Positions 1-12,813 of a stretch of DNA of 64,000 nucleotides are shown piece by piece. Below the pieces are notes generated by a model. The model was not told the origin of the DNA. It saw nothing but the letters and a program-made list of their open reading frames with translations, and ran no database searches. The stretch is from Lamellibrachia columna (Eukaryota > Annelida > Polychaeta > Sabellida > Siboglinidae): NCBI GenBank assembly GCA_963662155.1, contig OY759267.1:38798278-38862277 (forward strand). Direction: 5' to 3'. The stretch's first letter is position 1. Every line of letters starts with the position of its first letter. A program made the translations under genes and the position numbers.

Positions 1-209
1 GTGTCTTTAGGAAGAGAAATTAAAAACCATCGGTCTCTTCTACCTGATTTCTATGCCAGGGGAAGTAAAAGATCCCACACAGGGGTTAAATATTTAATCT
101 GCTGTGGACTCCGTCTCTCAACCATGAGTCACGCAGAGATGACACCACTCAGTCAATTCTGCCAAATACCTCGCATGAAGGCAGGACTGAATGAAAGAAT
201 GATACGTAC

Positions 210-3200
210 TGAGTAGGAACTCTGTACTGACGTGAGTGAGACTGTTGAGAGAGACGCCGTAAGGAGGCAGGCTCTGATTGAGGTACATCAGAGAGTTGAC
301 TGCAAACAGCAGCACGCCGCCTACAGACAGAAAACAGTACTAGTTATCTCACCGGGCATTCAAATAACACAACTTACAAATGTACACTATATACAAAGGA
401 CTAAATAATACTCAAGTTAGCTGTTTATCTTCTTTCTTAAGTAACTGAAAAACAAAACTGAGTTTTCTACCAGTTTTAATAAAATGTCATGGCTCGGTAT
501 AGGCTAAGTGCTAAATAATCTAAAACCGCATCCTAAACTGATTTAGCCTATCGCGAATCTGGTTCATTGATGTCCTAATATGTAGTGGGTGAATAGTTTA
601 AGTAATATCTGCAGTCGGTTTACTTAAAAAGTGCATTTTTTTCAAATCATCGAAAGAATTGACTTTAGTCATTAGATCTAAGTCTCAAAATAGTGGATAT
701 CCAAAACGGTAAACACTCTATGGGGTCAAGGCTGATCATGGGCGTGACTTCCATCCTCTTGCAGATCACATGACAAAGTTATGAAATTTCACTAAAGGCG
801 AAATTTGTGAGTTTTCACCAATGGGCTTCATGACAGGGAAGGCCTGGATACAGACATTACTCACCAATGGGCTTCATGACGGAAGGCCTGGATACAGACA
901 ATACTCACCAACGGGCTTCATGACAGGGAAGGCCTGGATACAGACAATACTCACCAATGGGCTTCATGACAGAAGGCCTGGATACAAACAATACTCACCA
1001 ATGGGCTTCATGACAGGGAAAGCCTGGAGGGAGTCAAAGGGAAGCCCGCTGAGGGACCAGATGATCGGGTGGACCCGCTGCAGGATGTTGAGGGAGATGG
1101 CAGCGATACTACAGCTGTCCTTGCGCACAGCAATTCGCCTGAATGAAGGAGGATTGGTCAGGAAACAGGTAGCCAGTGATCCTACTGTTTCTCTATATTA
1201 ACACTGATGTTAACAGGTAGGGTGTACAAGCATGGTGTGCAAGCATATATGCAAGCATATATGCATATTTTCATCTGACCAAGAGTCATGCCAATTTTTT
1301 TTACAACTTGTAAGACACTGCTTAACAACTTGACTTACATTAATCAAATTATTTATAGATTGTTAGACAACCTGACGAACAGGGATGAAGCCAATAAACT
1401 AATGTGTGGAGGTAGGCCTACTGTGGAAATAACATCCTTACAATCATCCTGGTCAAGGGATGACGGTCAAGAAGATGACTACCGAGCATGTTACCTAGAA
1501 AAGATTCCATTGCTGGAAACAAACATGCATGGTGCACTCCTACCCACAATCACTATGTGTATTAAATAAAAATTCCACAAAGTGTGTAAACATTTGCCTT
1601 ACGAAAGTGAGTAGCACGTCACTCACCCAGCCCACGTAGGCAGAGGTTCGTACAGAATGAAGATGGTCGGCTCATAGTAGCCGTGTAGAAACTGGATGTC
1701 AAGCACATTCGTGATCTTCTCATCCAGTTTATGGAGGTCGGTCAGATACGAAGACATCACTGGTGGCTTACTACAACACATCACAGAGGCATTACTCCTA
1801 CGTGGGGATGGTTTGTTAGGAAGCCTGCTGCAATTTCAGCATGTTTATATATGGCCATTTGCATGGCAAATATTTACCAGGGCATATCTTTGTAACAAAG
1901 CTTTCCCTCCTTAGTACTAGTTTATTCATAAATCTGTTTCCAACTTTAACATTATATATCGCTTTTGAGATTGCCTAACCCTTTCATTTTAATGTGCCTC
2001 TAAGTTTGGATTTCTGAGGATTCAGGTGCGATTGAAGGGTTTGTATAGTTATTACCAACAAAAATGCCCGTCCCCAGGATGGGATAACTTTGTAGTTCAT
2101 ATGTGAGTCATGATAGCAATGTTTACCAAATAGGTGATTGCTAATACAAACCGCCCACATAATTAAATGTTATGTGCCAGATGGCGCTACCTACTCTCAA
2201 ATGGTTTACATACCGAAGTATTTGCCGTGCGCATTGTTCTGCGATTGTTGGAAGTTAACGTTTTACGGAGTGAACAATTGATTTACCATAAAAATCACTA
2301 AGAACCCTTGATATACAGGGTATTTTTTATAAATAAAGGTGTTATGTTACGCAAGCCGTCTATGAGGAAAACGTTAACATACGCTAACTCGATTATAGTT
2401 AGATATCAATAACAGCTGTGTTTGCAAAGGGTGAGTTCAGCAAGTTATCACAATTAAATTTTTATGCTAGAACAAAGCACACCCACAATTTTTAAAGATA
2501 TTTGCCAAATACTGACTGAAGTACCATATCTGAGCAATAAAACAGGCAGGTTTTAACTTTTATGGAACCTAGTAACATAAGTATTTGTTCAACCATGCTA
2601 CCTCGTTCCAAGCAGATTGTCAGTTTCATCTGATACTGTCTCACGTCGGAACGGCAGAATGACAAGTCTGGTGCCAAAGACGAGCATGGCGGCACACCGG
2701 CCTTCTGGGTCAACTCTCACTAGAGGCAGGTGACAATTGTGCTGGCAGTGACCATCCTACAGGCAGGACATAAAGCCATGGCAACCAATGGCAAATCTAA
2801 CATCACCATTTCAACAATGTGTTATAACATCTATTGTTACAGTTTCCTAAAGCCAAGGTAACCATTTCAACAATGTGCTATAACATCTACTGTTGCAGTT
2901 CTTTAAAGCCAAGGTAACCATTTCAACAATGTGCTATAACATCTGCTGTTACAGTTTCCTAAAGCCAAGGTAACCATTTCAACAATGTGCTATAACGTCT
3001 ACTGTTACAGTTTCCTAAAGCTAAGGTAACCATTTCAACAATGTGTTATAACGTCTACTGTTACAGTTTCCTAAAGCTAAGGTAACCATTTCAACAATGT
3101 GCTATAACATCTGCTGTTACAGTTTCCTAAAGCCAAGGTAACCATTTCAACAATGTGTTATAACGTCTACTGTTACAGTTTCCTAAAGCTAAGGTAACCA

Positions 3201-6200
3201 TTTCAACAATGTGCTATAACATCTGCTGTTACAGTTTCCTAAAGCCAAGGTAACCATTTCAACAATGTGTTATAACGTCTACTGTTACAGTTTCCTAAAG
3301 CTAAGGTAACCATTTCAACAATGTGCTATAACATCTGCTGTTACAGTTTCCTAAAGCCAAGATAACCATTTCAACAATGTGCTATAACGTCTACTGTTAC
3401 AGTTTCCTAAAGCCAAGGTAACCATTTCAACAATGTGTTATAACGTCTACTGTTACAGTTTCCTAAAGCCAAGGTAACCATTTCAACAATGTGCTATAAC
3501 TTCTACTGTTGCAGTTTCCTAAAGCCAAGGTAACCATTTCAACAATGTGTTATAACATCTACTGTTAGTTTCCTAAAGCCAAGGTAACCATTTCAACAAT
3601 GTGCTATAACATCTACTGTTGCAGTTCTCTAAAGCCAAGGTAACCATTTCAACAATGTGCTATAACATCTGCTGTTACAGTTTCCTAAAGCCAAGGTAAC
3701 CATTTCAACAATGTGCTATAACGTCTACTGTTACAGTTTCCTAAAGCTAAGGTAACCATTTCAACAATGTGCTATAACATCTGCTGTTACAGTTTCCTAA
3801 AGCCAAGGTAACCATTTCAACAATGTGCTATAACGTCTACTGTTACAGTTTCCTAAAGCCAAGGTAACCATTTCAACAATGTGTTATAACGTCTACTGTT
3901 ACAGTTTCCTAAAGCCAAGGTAACCATTTCAACAATGTGCTATAACTTCTACTGTTGCAGTTTCCTAAAGCCAAGGTAACCATTTCAACAATGTGTTATA
4001 ACATCTACTGTTACAGTTTCCTAAAGCCAAGGTAACCATTTCAACAATGTGCTATAACATCTACTGTTGCAGTTCTCTAAAGCCAAGGTAACCATTTCAA
4101 CAATGTGCTATAACATCTGCTGTTACAGTTTCCTAAAGCCAAGGTAACCATTTCAACAATGTGTTATAACGTCTACTGTTACAGTTTCCTAAAGCTAAGG
4201 TAACCATTTCAACAATGTGTTATAACGTCTACTGTTACAGTTTCCTAAAGCCAAGGTAACCATTTCAACAATGTGCTATAACTTCTACTGTTGCAGTTTC
4301 CTAAAGCCAAGGTAACCATTTCAACAATGTGTTATAACATCTACTGTTACAGTTTCCTAAAGCCAAGGTAACCATTTCAACAATGTGCTATAACTTCTAC
4401 TGTTGCAGTTTCCTAAAGCCAAGGTAACCATTTCAACAATGTGTTATAACATCTACTGTTACAGTTTCCTAAAGCCAAGGTAACCATTTCAACAATGTGC
4501 TATAACTTCTACTGTTGCAGTTTCCTAAAGCCAAGGTAACCATTTCAACAATGTGTTATAACATCTACTGTTACAGTTTCCTAAAGCCAAGGTAACCATT
4601 TCAACAATGTGCTATAACGTCTACTGTTACAGTTTCCTAAAGCTAAGGTAACCATTTCAACAATGTGCTATAACGTCTACTGTTACAGTTTCCTAAAGCC
4701 AAGGTAACCATTTCAACAATGTGCTATAACGTCTACTGTTACAGTTTCCTAAAGCTAAGGTAACCATTTCAACAATGTGCTATAACTTCTACTGTTACAG
4801 TTTCCTAAAGCCAAGGTAACCATTTCAACAATGTGCTATAACGTCTACTGTTACAGTTTCCTAAAGCTAAGGTAACCATTTCAACAATGTGCTATAACGT
4901 CTACTATTACAGTTTCCTAAAGCCAAGGTAACCATTTCAACAATGTGCTATAACATCTACTGTTGCAGTTCTCTAAAGCCAAGGTAACCATTTCAACAAT
5001 GTGCTATAACATCTGCTGTTACAGTTTCCTAAAGCCAAGGTAACCATTTCAACAATGTGTTATAACGTCTACTGTTACAGTTTCCTAAAGTTAAGGTAAC
5101 CATTTCAACAATGTGTTATAACATCTACTGTTACAGTTTCCTAAAGCCAAGGTAATCATTTCAACAATGTGCTATAACGTCTACTGTTAGTTTCCTAAAG
5201 CTAAGGTAACCATTTCAACAATGTGTTATAACGTCTACTGTTACAGTTTCCTAACGCCAAGGTAACCATTTCAACAATGTGCTATAACATCTACTGTTGC
5301 AGTTCTCTAAAGCCAAGGTAACCATTTCAACAATGTGCTATAACATCTACTGTTACAGTTTCCTAAAGCCAAGGTAACCATTTCAACAATGTGCTATAAC
5401 ATCTACTGTTACAGTTTCCTAAAGCTAAGGTAATCATTTCAACAATGTGCTATAACTTCTACTGTTGCAGTTTCCTAAAGCCAAGGTAACCATTTCAACA
5501 ATGTGCTATAACTTCTACTGTTGCAGTTTCCTAAAGCCAAGGTAACCATTTCAACAATGTGCTATAACTTCTACTGTTACAGTTTCCTAAAGCCAAGGTA
5601 ACCATTTCAACAATGTGCTATAACATATATTGTTGCAGTTGTTAAAGTTCCCAAGGAATATTGAATTCCCATTTAAAAATCTATACAATTGGCTTGATGA
5701 TCGACGTTTACTGGTAGTAACATATCAGAACCTAATCTTTTTGTGACGTAAATTAGTATCACCAGCCATTTTGCTTTGCTGTATTTCGGTAATATCAGGC
5801 AAAGTCAGAAAGTATACTAGTCAAAAACGTATCAGAATCACTCAAAATACCATGACATTTTTTTTACATACCTTTAGTTCATCATCTTCAAAATAATGCA
5901 GTGATGACGTCTTGAGGTCATGTGTGCGGGCATTGTACTCCACTAGAGACAGCTAAAACAACAGAAATGCATTGATGTTTGTGGTTTGGTCAAATTGAAC
6001 ACATTTATTTTCCAGACAGATGTTGAACTGGCACACAATATTTGATGTTTACCCATAAATAATATTCATCTTAGGCCAGTGTTATAAATTATGGTTTAGC
6101 ATGGGTTCGGAAAATTTACATGACCACTGCATGCAACTGTGTGACAATTTCTACTTCCTGAACACTAAGTAACATCAGTAATATTTCTCAACTGTCTGAA

Positions 6201-7409
6201 CAGTAATTTAAAAACAATAATAATACAACTTTCTCGCTGAGCACGAGTACATGGTCTTGGCGTGTTTCTCATTAAATATCACAGTATGTAAGATTTCACC
6301 CTGCTTAAAAATAAACAAATAAAGTATAATTTATTCCATTAACTTCATTAACTTAAAAACAAAAAATAAGGTGAATCCAACACTAAAATATAAAATACCA
6401 TGAGATAATCCATCCAAATACAGCCTAGATCACAACAGTACCAATACAGCCTAGATCACAACAGTACCAATACAGCCTAGATCACAACAGTACCAATACA
6501 GCCTAGATCACAACAATACCAATACAGCCTAGATCACAACAGTACCAATACAGCCTAGATCACAACAGTACCAATACAGCCTAGATCACAACAGCTTGTA
6601 GCTGGTGCAGACTCTCTCACCTTAGCATCTTTGAAGCTGAGCAGCAGAGCATCTCGCTGTGAGCCGGCCAGTCTCACACTCTGCATCGACATGACATTGC
6701 CAAACAGTGCAAATGTGGCAAGACATTCCAATTTCTGCTTCTTTGCCTTTGTGTCAGCTGAAGCGAATAAATGCAGCGTTACACAACAATCACGTGGACA
6801 TTTCCAATTTTTTTTGCATAATTTGTATATACTTTTCACAAATTGCAATGTTTATCAAGCTGCATCAAGTTCACCAAAGGGTCCCACTATGGTTACTGAA
6901 ACTACATTTTTATACGGGCAGCAGGGTTTAAGAGTATAAAAACTGGTAATTTCATTGAATATGCTAATTAATTTCTGGCTGTCAACAGAAAAACTCATTC
7001 AAGAAGCATGTGCGTTTAGTAAAACAAAACCCTACTACATGCAATTTCCATTATTATTTTTAGCTTCAGTCTACATACCTGATGCTTTATCCGGTTCCTT
7101 TGATGTTTGCTGTAATGTACATACAAACCATAATTATATATACCAGGGTACATTCATCCCATCATCAATAGTGCTATTATGCTACAGCTACATGTAATAC
7201 TCATACACACCAAATTTAATTATTGAAAAAAATATAGGTTTGAGGAATGAATAAATTTGACACTTGCTTTTGGGACATATGAGATCCTTCCTACTTATTA
7301 TCCTACTTAGAAAATCCATGACTTTCCTGAATTGTCATGATCTGTGGGAAACCTGATATATATATATATATATACACATATACATACATATGTATATATA
7401 TATACACAC

Positions 7410-7440
<31 letters not shown>

Positions 7441-7957
7441 CATACGTATATATATATATTTTATATATATATATATATATACACATATATAAAATATATA
7501 TAAAATGTCTTGCTTCCTCTGCCTTCATACCTTCAGTTTTCAGTTGCTGTACCCCACACAGCCCCTTCTGGGGTTAACACAGGAAGACCCAAACATAAGG
7601 TGCTACAATTTACCATAAAACAAAACCATACCTTCATTTTTATCTGTTTTAAAAAAATAGGCATTACAACAAAATTATATTAATCACTAGCAAACACGTA
7701 TCATGATATGAGAACAAAATATAACCAACTAAAATCTTGAAAAAATTTTGCTGACAAAAAACAAGGCATAGCAAATGCTGTTGGTAGATGAAGACTGTTA
7801 ATTCTTGTCATACCTCAGCCTCTGAAGTAAGTCTGTAGACATGGAGCTGATTCACCCCTGCGATTACAAGATTCTTTGATGTTGGTGACAGAAAATTGCA
7901 GTGAACACAATGTTCAATGGCCGTGGGCGGATGTATTTGCTTGTAGATGGCGTACAT
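210..7957 (-). CDS. CPSF1: CPSF1, 5' part (cleavage and polyadenylation specificity factor subunit 1), eight exons
   Basis: CPSF1 is the large scaffold of the nuclear complex that recognises AAUAAA and directs cleavage and polyadenylation of pre-mRNA. Exons on the minus strand: 7957-7814 (begins [12 protein letters not shown]), a predicted microexon at 7546-7531 (or 7567-7531), 6757-6621 ([23 protein letters not shown]), 5952-5872 ([18 protein letters not shown]), 2756-2602 ([14 protein letters not shown]), 1770-1627 ([20 protein letters not shown]), 1138-999 ([17 protein letters not shown]) and 320-210 ([20 protein letters not shown]). The order and wording match the first beta-propeller of animal CPSF1, roughly the first 300 of about 1400 residues. 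Phases agree across every junction once the microexon is included. The rest of the gene lies beyond position 1. Introns are GT-AG and repeat-rich. The start was chosen because the protein family begins MYA(V/I)YKQ. Confidence 0.95.
538..815. repeat. Interspersed intronic repeat, copy 1 (second copy at 16818-17100)
   Basis: About 280 bp in the CPSF1 intron below the exon at 999 matches 16818-17100 in the intron between exons 8 and 9 of the NERD1-like gene, in the same orientation. Shared landmarks include GATTTAGCCTATCGC, TCAAATCATCGAAAGAATT and GCTGATCATGGGC. No coding content and no obvious terminal repeats. Its lower-identity end abuts the exon-end array. Confidence 0.8.
815..1020 (-). repeat. 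Tandem array of an exon 3' end plus 5' splice site (CPSF1), five copies
   Basis: Units of 44-46 bp, five copies. The copy nearest the exon is the genuine end of the CPSF1 exon at 1138-999 with its donor. The other four lie in the intron and repeat about 29 nt of exon (reading CATGAAGCCCATTG on the gene strand) plus about 17 nt of intron. Donor GT positions on the minus strand start at 998, 954, 908, 864 and 818. Four carry GTGAGT or GTGAGTA; the farthest is decayed to GTGAAA. Each unit also holds a CCAG that looks like an acceptor. Confidence 0.9.
2050..2260. repeat. Dispersed repeat, decayed copy (family also at 30640 and 49690)
   Basis: The stretch around GGATGGGATAACTTTGTAGT and the following 60 bases resembles 49690-49770 and the reverse complement of 30870-30960. 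Only part of the element is recognisable. It lies in a CPSF1 intron. Confidence 0.5.
2800..5645. repeat. 56-bp minisatellite, about 50 copies, in a CPSF1 intron
   Basis: A unit of 56 bp with landmarks AACCATTTCAACAATGTG and TACTGTTACAGTTTCC is repeated almost without interruption for 2.8 kb between the CPSF1 exons at 2756 and 5872. Copies differ at a few fixed positions (GCTATAAC or GTTATAAC; GTCTAC, ATCTGC or TTCTAC; AAGCCAAGG or AAGCTAAGG). These variants recur in alternating blocks, a sign of higher-order duplication. A few copies lack the ACAG of TTACAG. Confidence 0.97.
6413..6592. repeat. 26-bp minisatellite, seven copies
   Basis: The 26-bp unit (CAATACAGCCTAGATCACAA core) is repeated seven times in the CPSF1 intron, ending about 30 nt from the donor of the exon at 6621. 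Copies are nearly identical, so the array is young. It does not include exon sequence. Confidence 0.95.
7358..7505. repeat. (TA)n / TATACA microsatellite
   Basis: An alternating TA-rich tract with interspersed CA and CG steps in the first part of CPSF1, between the microexon and exon 3. The [10 protein letters not shown] reading frames here come from the tract and are not genes. Confidence 0.95.
7531..7567 (-). CDS. CPSF1: Predicted CPSF1 microexon 2 (16 or 37 nt)
   Basis: The first CPSF1 exon ends in phase 0 at 7814 and the next clear exon starts at 6757 needing one carried base, so a piece of length 3n+1 is missing. Between them, CAACTGAAAACTGAAG (7546-7531) is preceded by an AG and followed by GTATGA. 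An upstream AG gives a 37-nt version starting at 7567. Both lengths restore the frame and contribute a charged linker (QLKTE), as expected for the variable loop here in CPSF1. An alternative is a poor AAG acceptor inside exon 3 that would avoid the microexon. Confidence 0.55.
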
Positions 7958-8048
7958 GGTGAAGACACACGGTCGGCTGGAGTGTTACTGCATACCTAGA
8001 AATTCAAACCATATTTTCACGAACCGTTCATTTTTATATTGTAGTATA

Positions 8049-10287
8049 GTGGGCGATGAATCATAGTGATCTCGGCCTCGTGTTGCAATACATAATTAAG
8101 AGTGTCTATGTGATCTCGGCCTGGTCTCTGGTGATCTCGGCCTGGTCTCTGGTGATCTTGGCCTGGTCTCTAGTGATCTTGGCCTCGTGTTGCGATACAT
8201 AATTAAGAGTTTTTATGCCACTTTTATGCAATATTGCGATATGTGTATGGATGGTCGTTGTCACAATATTTCATAGATTTGGAACGTTATGTCACAAAAC
8301 GCTTGGACGATTTGTCCAAAAATTATTTTACGTTTTTATTTTGTTGTTCACGCACTGAACATAAATCGATGATTATTTGTTGTAATATTGGCAGGGACTC
8401 TGCTGTATATCTACGTGTTTTAGATGTTACTTGTTATCGCCCATCGTCGAGCGCTATAGACGGTACTCACGCTGTATAATTCGTCGAAATCAAACAGAGT
8501 GATGTATGTAAAGTTCATTATGTTTGCAGACTCCATCCTTCATGTTAATGTGTGTTACATATACATGATATGTGATTTGTATATTGTATGACATTTTATG
8601 GCAATGTTTTGGTAGTAATTAATACAACTAAAAAAGAAAAAATCAGGCAAATATGAGCGTAGGGTGGCTGAACTGTTTTAATACTACATGCATGGGTGTG
8701 CGAAAATTTGCCAGCAGAAAACTGGCATCCAAAGTTGTTAGGTAGTAGAACAAATAAGAACAGTTTCCTTAACTGTTATGTATATAAACTAACCGATACT
8801 CAGACCATCCACAAGTTCTTGTATACAGTAGTCATTACGAACAGTTTTCCCACCTAGCAAATTTAGTTTTCTATGTTTCCGTTACAAATTAAATCAACAT
8901 GGAAAACCGGTATAACACATTAGACATACCAGTTCCGCATACTCTGTGTTGCCAGCGGGTGCAACCATCGCACAACAGGGCCTCTTGACGCGCACTGACA
9001 ATTCGCAAACAACTCATACAAGCCTCTTCGGACTGTATATCGTACGGCTAATGATGATTGTAACTAATAGTCGTGTTTTCGCTCTGTATGTTGACCTTTG
9101 TGGTGAGTCCCCCTTCTAAATACCCCGGTGGTGGCTTACCTTTGCTTTTGATCTGCCAATCATTGGACCGCTTGTCTTATCCCCAACACTCGACCCACAT
9201 GCCACCTGAGTGCACCGCTTCGGCACAATAAAGTCCATTCATTCATTCTGCTGTGTTCTTCTTTAGGCACCACAACAAAGCGATGTTTTATTGGGGAGAT
9301 CAACAACCTCAACACAAGTACAATTGGTGTGAAGCCATTGTACGACATAACTGGCACTGCAATCATCTTTTCCATTAAGTTGGTTAACTGTAATATTTAC
9401 CGAATTGCGATTGCATTTCACATTGATTTCAAGCATTGCCTGCACTAATTCTCACTGGAACCTATGCCTTCACTGTTGTATATGCGGAGGTGTTATGTCC
9501 TACTAAGAAGATCGTCGTCATCATCATCAGCATCATCTAGTCATCCGTAGCACTAGTTCAGCAAAACTCACACATGATGATTGATGTTGAAACGTTTGAT
9601 ATTTCTATCTATCTACGTCTATTTATATGTATTGTACTCTTATTGAATAAAGGATGGAGTCAGTTTAATGTTATTTTAATGCTAAATGTTTTTAACTAGT
9701 GGCTTGGACTGAAGTGACGCAAAATCTATTCAAGTCCTCATTTCCCACTAAAAGCATTCATGGGAAACGTGGCTAGTAGGGTCTATTTAGAAACCACTGA
9801 TGTTCAAAGCTCTGCTTCACATTTACAACCGTGGTCGCTACGAGCCAGGATGGAAACTTTGTGTAGATCAAAGACTATAGAAGCTTGCCTTCGTTACAAA
9901 CATATTATGTCCGTTATTATCGATATTTCTCTGTACACTATGTATTTTAAAATTTGGCTGAACAGTTTAAAGGCAGAAAACGAAGCATACCGTGGACACA
10001 TTGAGGGAATTATACAACTGTATTTATTTAAGGCATAAACACAAATTTTTTACAGCGACCATAGGCATAGATACCGAACAATAAGTACATACTACAACTA
10101 TAATTATTTCGAAGACATAAACACTCTTATTTATGTATCGCAACACGAGGCTGAGATCACACACTCTTAATTATGTATTGCAACAAGAGGCCAAGATCAC
10201 CAGAGACCAGGCCGAGATCACCAAAACAGGCCGAGATCACTAGGGCTGAGATCCCGAATGGTTGAGATCACTGGCATCGTGGGCGAT
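8049..10287. mobile_element. Non-autonomous Mutator-like element with 9-bp target duplication
   Basis: The 9-mer GTGGGCGAT occurs at 8049-8057 and, in the same orientation, at 10279-10287. Just inside are inverted arms of about 170-200 bp that share GTGATCTCGGCCT, GTTGCAATACATAATTAAGA and tandem GTGATCTCGGCCTGGTCTCT blocks. The 2.2 kb interior has no transposase-like frame. A 9-bp target duplication plus long inverted arms is the signature of Mutator-like elements. This is inferred from structure alone. The left end lies 92 bp upstream of the CPSF1 start codon. Confidence 0.7.
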
Positions 10288-12813
10288 AATACGGTGTAGA
10301 CGATAGTTACGCCGCCAGTTCACCACTTTGAAAAAATAAACATACATCACTTTAATGCTTAATATACTATCATACAAGATGTGCATGCCATAAATAAGAA
10401 AATATAAAGTACTAGTAACTGGTTGTTTTACAATATAGTAATCACTACCATTAAAACTACCCTAGCATAGGCGCAGTAGTTCTGGCGTTTCAGCCTTTCA
10501 AAAACGGCCATTTAAACGTCGCATTAAAACAGTTGTTGGTACGAAACATCATGATGTAATGTTGTATGATGGTTACACAATAAGACAGGCGTTTGTATTT
10601 ATGCTGCTAAGTATAACACATCACAGAAACTTACCTTTTTAATCACGTTTCATTTTTTAGAAAGCACCGTTTTGCCGGGGTGTCTCATGGAATATTTGCC
10701 GACGTAGTGGTGTCCCAAAAATAATCGCCTATATAATTTGGAAAGGTGTTTCGTATAATTTTTTATTTCATTAGCTGTATTTCTCATTAGTTCCCCTTAC
10801 AGTGTAGGTTAACTTGTCATGTACACGTTTCCATTAAGCTGTGTGTATATATGTGTGACATTGTGTGTACACATGCAATAATTGTATAGGATTGTTGCAT
10901 ACAAAGTTTTGACAAGATATTTTATGATAACCCTACTGCTGAACTTCAAATTGTCCTATTTTTCCAGGCCTCGTTAATCCATCCCATAGTGAATATCTAC
11001 ACACAAAGCTCAGTCTGTTTCAACATGTTCTGATAATATATATATTGTTGTTAAAATATCCACCAATTCTGTCTAATACAAATGCAGTATTATCATTCCA
11101 TGACTTGTCAAGGACGTACATTCTGGTCCAATGTATGCATACACAAAGGCATAAACATTTTCTTGATGTCTTTACTCATGCAGCTGCCATTATGAATAAA
11201 ATCACTGGGCAATGACCAAATAATATTGAAAACATGTATGATAGCCAACTGCAAATGCCGGAAAGAATTAGACTATTGTTGCTTGGCTAACTATCAGTAT
11301 CAGATTTTCTATCAATATTTTGTGAGTGTTTTACTTGTTGAAATAAAAAATTACAATGACACAGCTAACTTTTCTGAACTTAATTAGAAGTACATGGAAG
11401 CATAAACAAAACATAATTAAGGTTTTACTTTATGGCATATGAATTTGCAACTAGCTTGCATATTTTCTCATCAAACATGTATCTTATTATGCTGCATCTG
11501 AACATAATTACAACAGAAGTACTCATTAGCTGAAAATAAAAATCTTTATTGCTATACAAATAAATTAAGACAAAAACAAACAATAAATAAACAACAATTA
11601 ATGCAAAACCTTATCTTATAGACATTGTTGATTTACAAAAAAACACTGAAATATGAAGAAACAATTTTCCTTTAATCACAACTATTGAGATTTACTTACA
11701 ATAGTTACTGTGATTAAAAGAAAATTGTTTCTTCATTATTATCTACCAACTTGATGAACATTTTCATGGACCACTGAAATAACATAGTAAAAGAGGCTGT
11801 GTTATCTTCTGTAAAAGATAAACTAACATGGATTTTGAAATCTTAGTTTGTGAAACAATGTGTAGCATCCAAAGTTTAAATGTTCACCCATCATGGCTTA
11901 CTATATACACAGTATTTTTACTTTGTTAGCTCACCTAATTTTTCCTGTAGGTCAGGGTGAATAATGATTGCGGTCTTACCCGGTGCACCCAGGTGTGTCA
12001 TATGTGCCAACTCTTATAGTTTGTCTGTAAATGTCACGGATTTTCGGAAATTTCATAGTCTTATGAGCATAGGAGATCATTCCCCATGGGTTTTGTGCAT
12101 TTGTAACAAGGATTTTGTGATCTTACAGATTCCTACTGCCAGTCTTATAGGTGTGCACCACTCAAGGTTATCACCCATGGTTGTAGCTAGCAAGGTTGGA
12201 TGAGACTTGCATTTCATCAACACTGCAGCCACGTCTTTATCTGGACTACCATATCATACTAAACTTATTACACTCTACACAAAACTACACATGAAGATTT
12301 CCATTGAAATAAAAAAATTTTAACTGTGGATAAGCTTTAGTACAATAATGATAATACTATGCATTACTATATGTAATATTATAATGAAACAAATTGTGTA
12401 CTTCTTGAACAGAAAGCAGTTTTTTGTTTTTCAAAGTTCACCCCCCCAAACATTCCCCTAGTAAGAACACAATAGGTTGAGTTGAGGCTGAAATACATTG
12501 AAATCTTGAGGACTTGAAATAGAATTGCACAGAAAAGTCTCATCATAGCAAAATATCTTTTGAACTGACGTCTCTTTTTGCTGAAAGTTTCTTGATGTGA
12601 ATGTAGATGACCTCTTTCATGTTTCGTTCGAAAAACACAGAACACCCCAGTGGCAAAAATACTAGTAATCACAAATTGCGATCAAGCTGCCCGCAACTGG
12701 GATTGAACATGTACATAAAAGAATGATAAAAATGGACACTGTGAAAGTATTTCAGTCAGGTACAATCTTGAAGAAGTGCCTTTGTGAGACACCTGTTGTG
12801 TCAACCACAGGTG
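10288..12813. other. Intergenic region downstream of the NERD1-like gene
   Basis: AT-rich, no supported gene on either strand. It must contain the 3' UTR of the gene ending at 12814, but I see no close AATAAA on the minus strand; the nearest clear one reads TTTATT on the plus strand near 11545. A long hairpin sits at 11654-11735. Confidence 0.5.
11654..11735. repeat. Hairpin with arms of about 35 bp
   Basis: TGAAGAAACAATTTTCCTTT at 11654 is repeated inverted as AAAGAAAATTGTTTCTTCA ending at 11735, with arms extending through ATCACAACTATTG and CAATAGTTACTGTGAT. The loop is about 11 nt. The arms mismatch by only one or two inserted bases. It could be a short MITE or a folded remnant. Confidence 0.8.

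Noticed and set aside
1..209. Further CPSF1 exon at the left edge
   Set aside because: The next expected segment (GVRITLD-like) is not found on the minus strand in any frame.
2800..5645. CRISPR array
   Set aside because: Units are contiguous with no unique spacers, and the context is an animal intron.
6631..6939. Plus-strand 102-residue frame
   Set aside because: It is antisense to the CPSF1 exon at 6757-6621.
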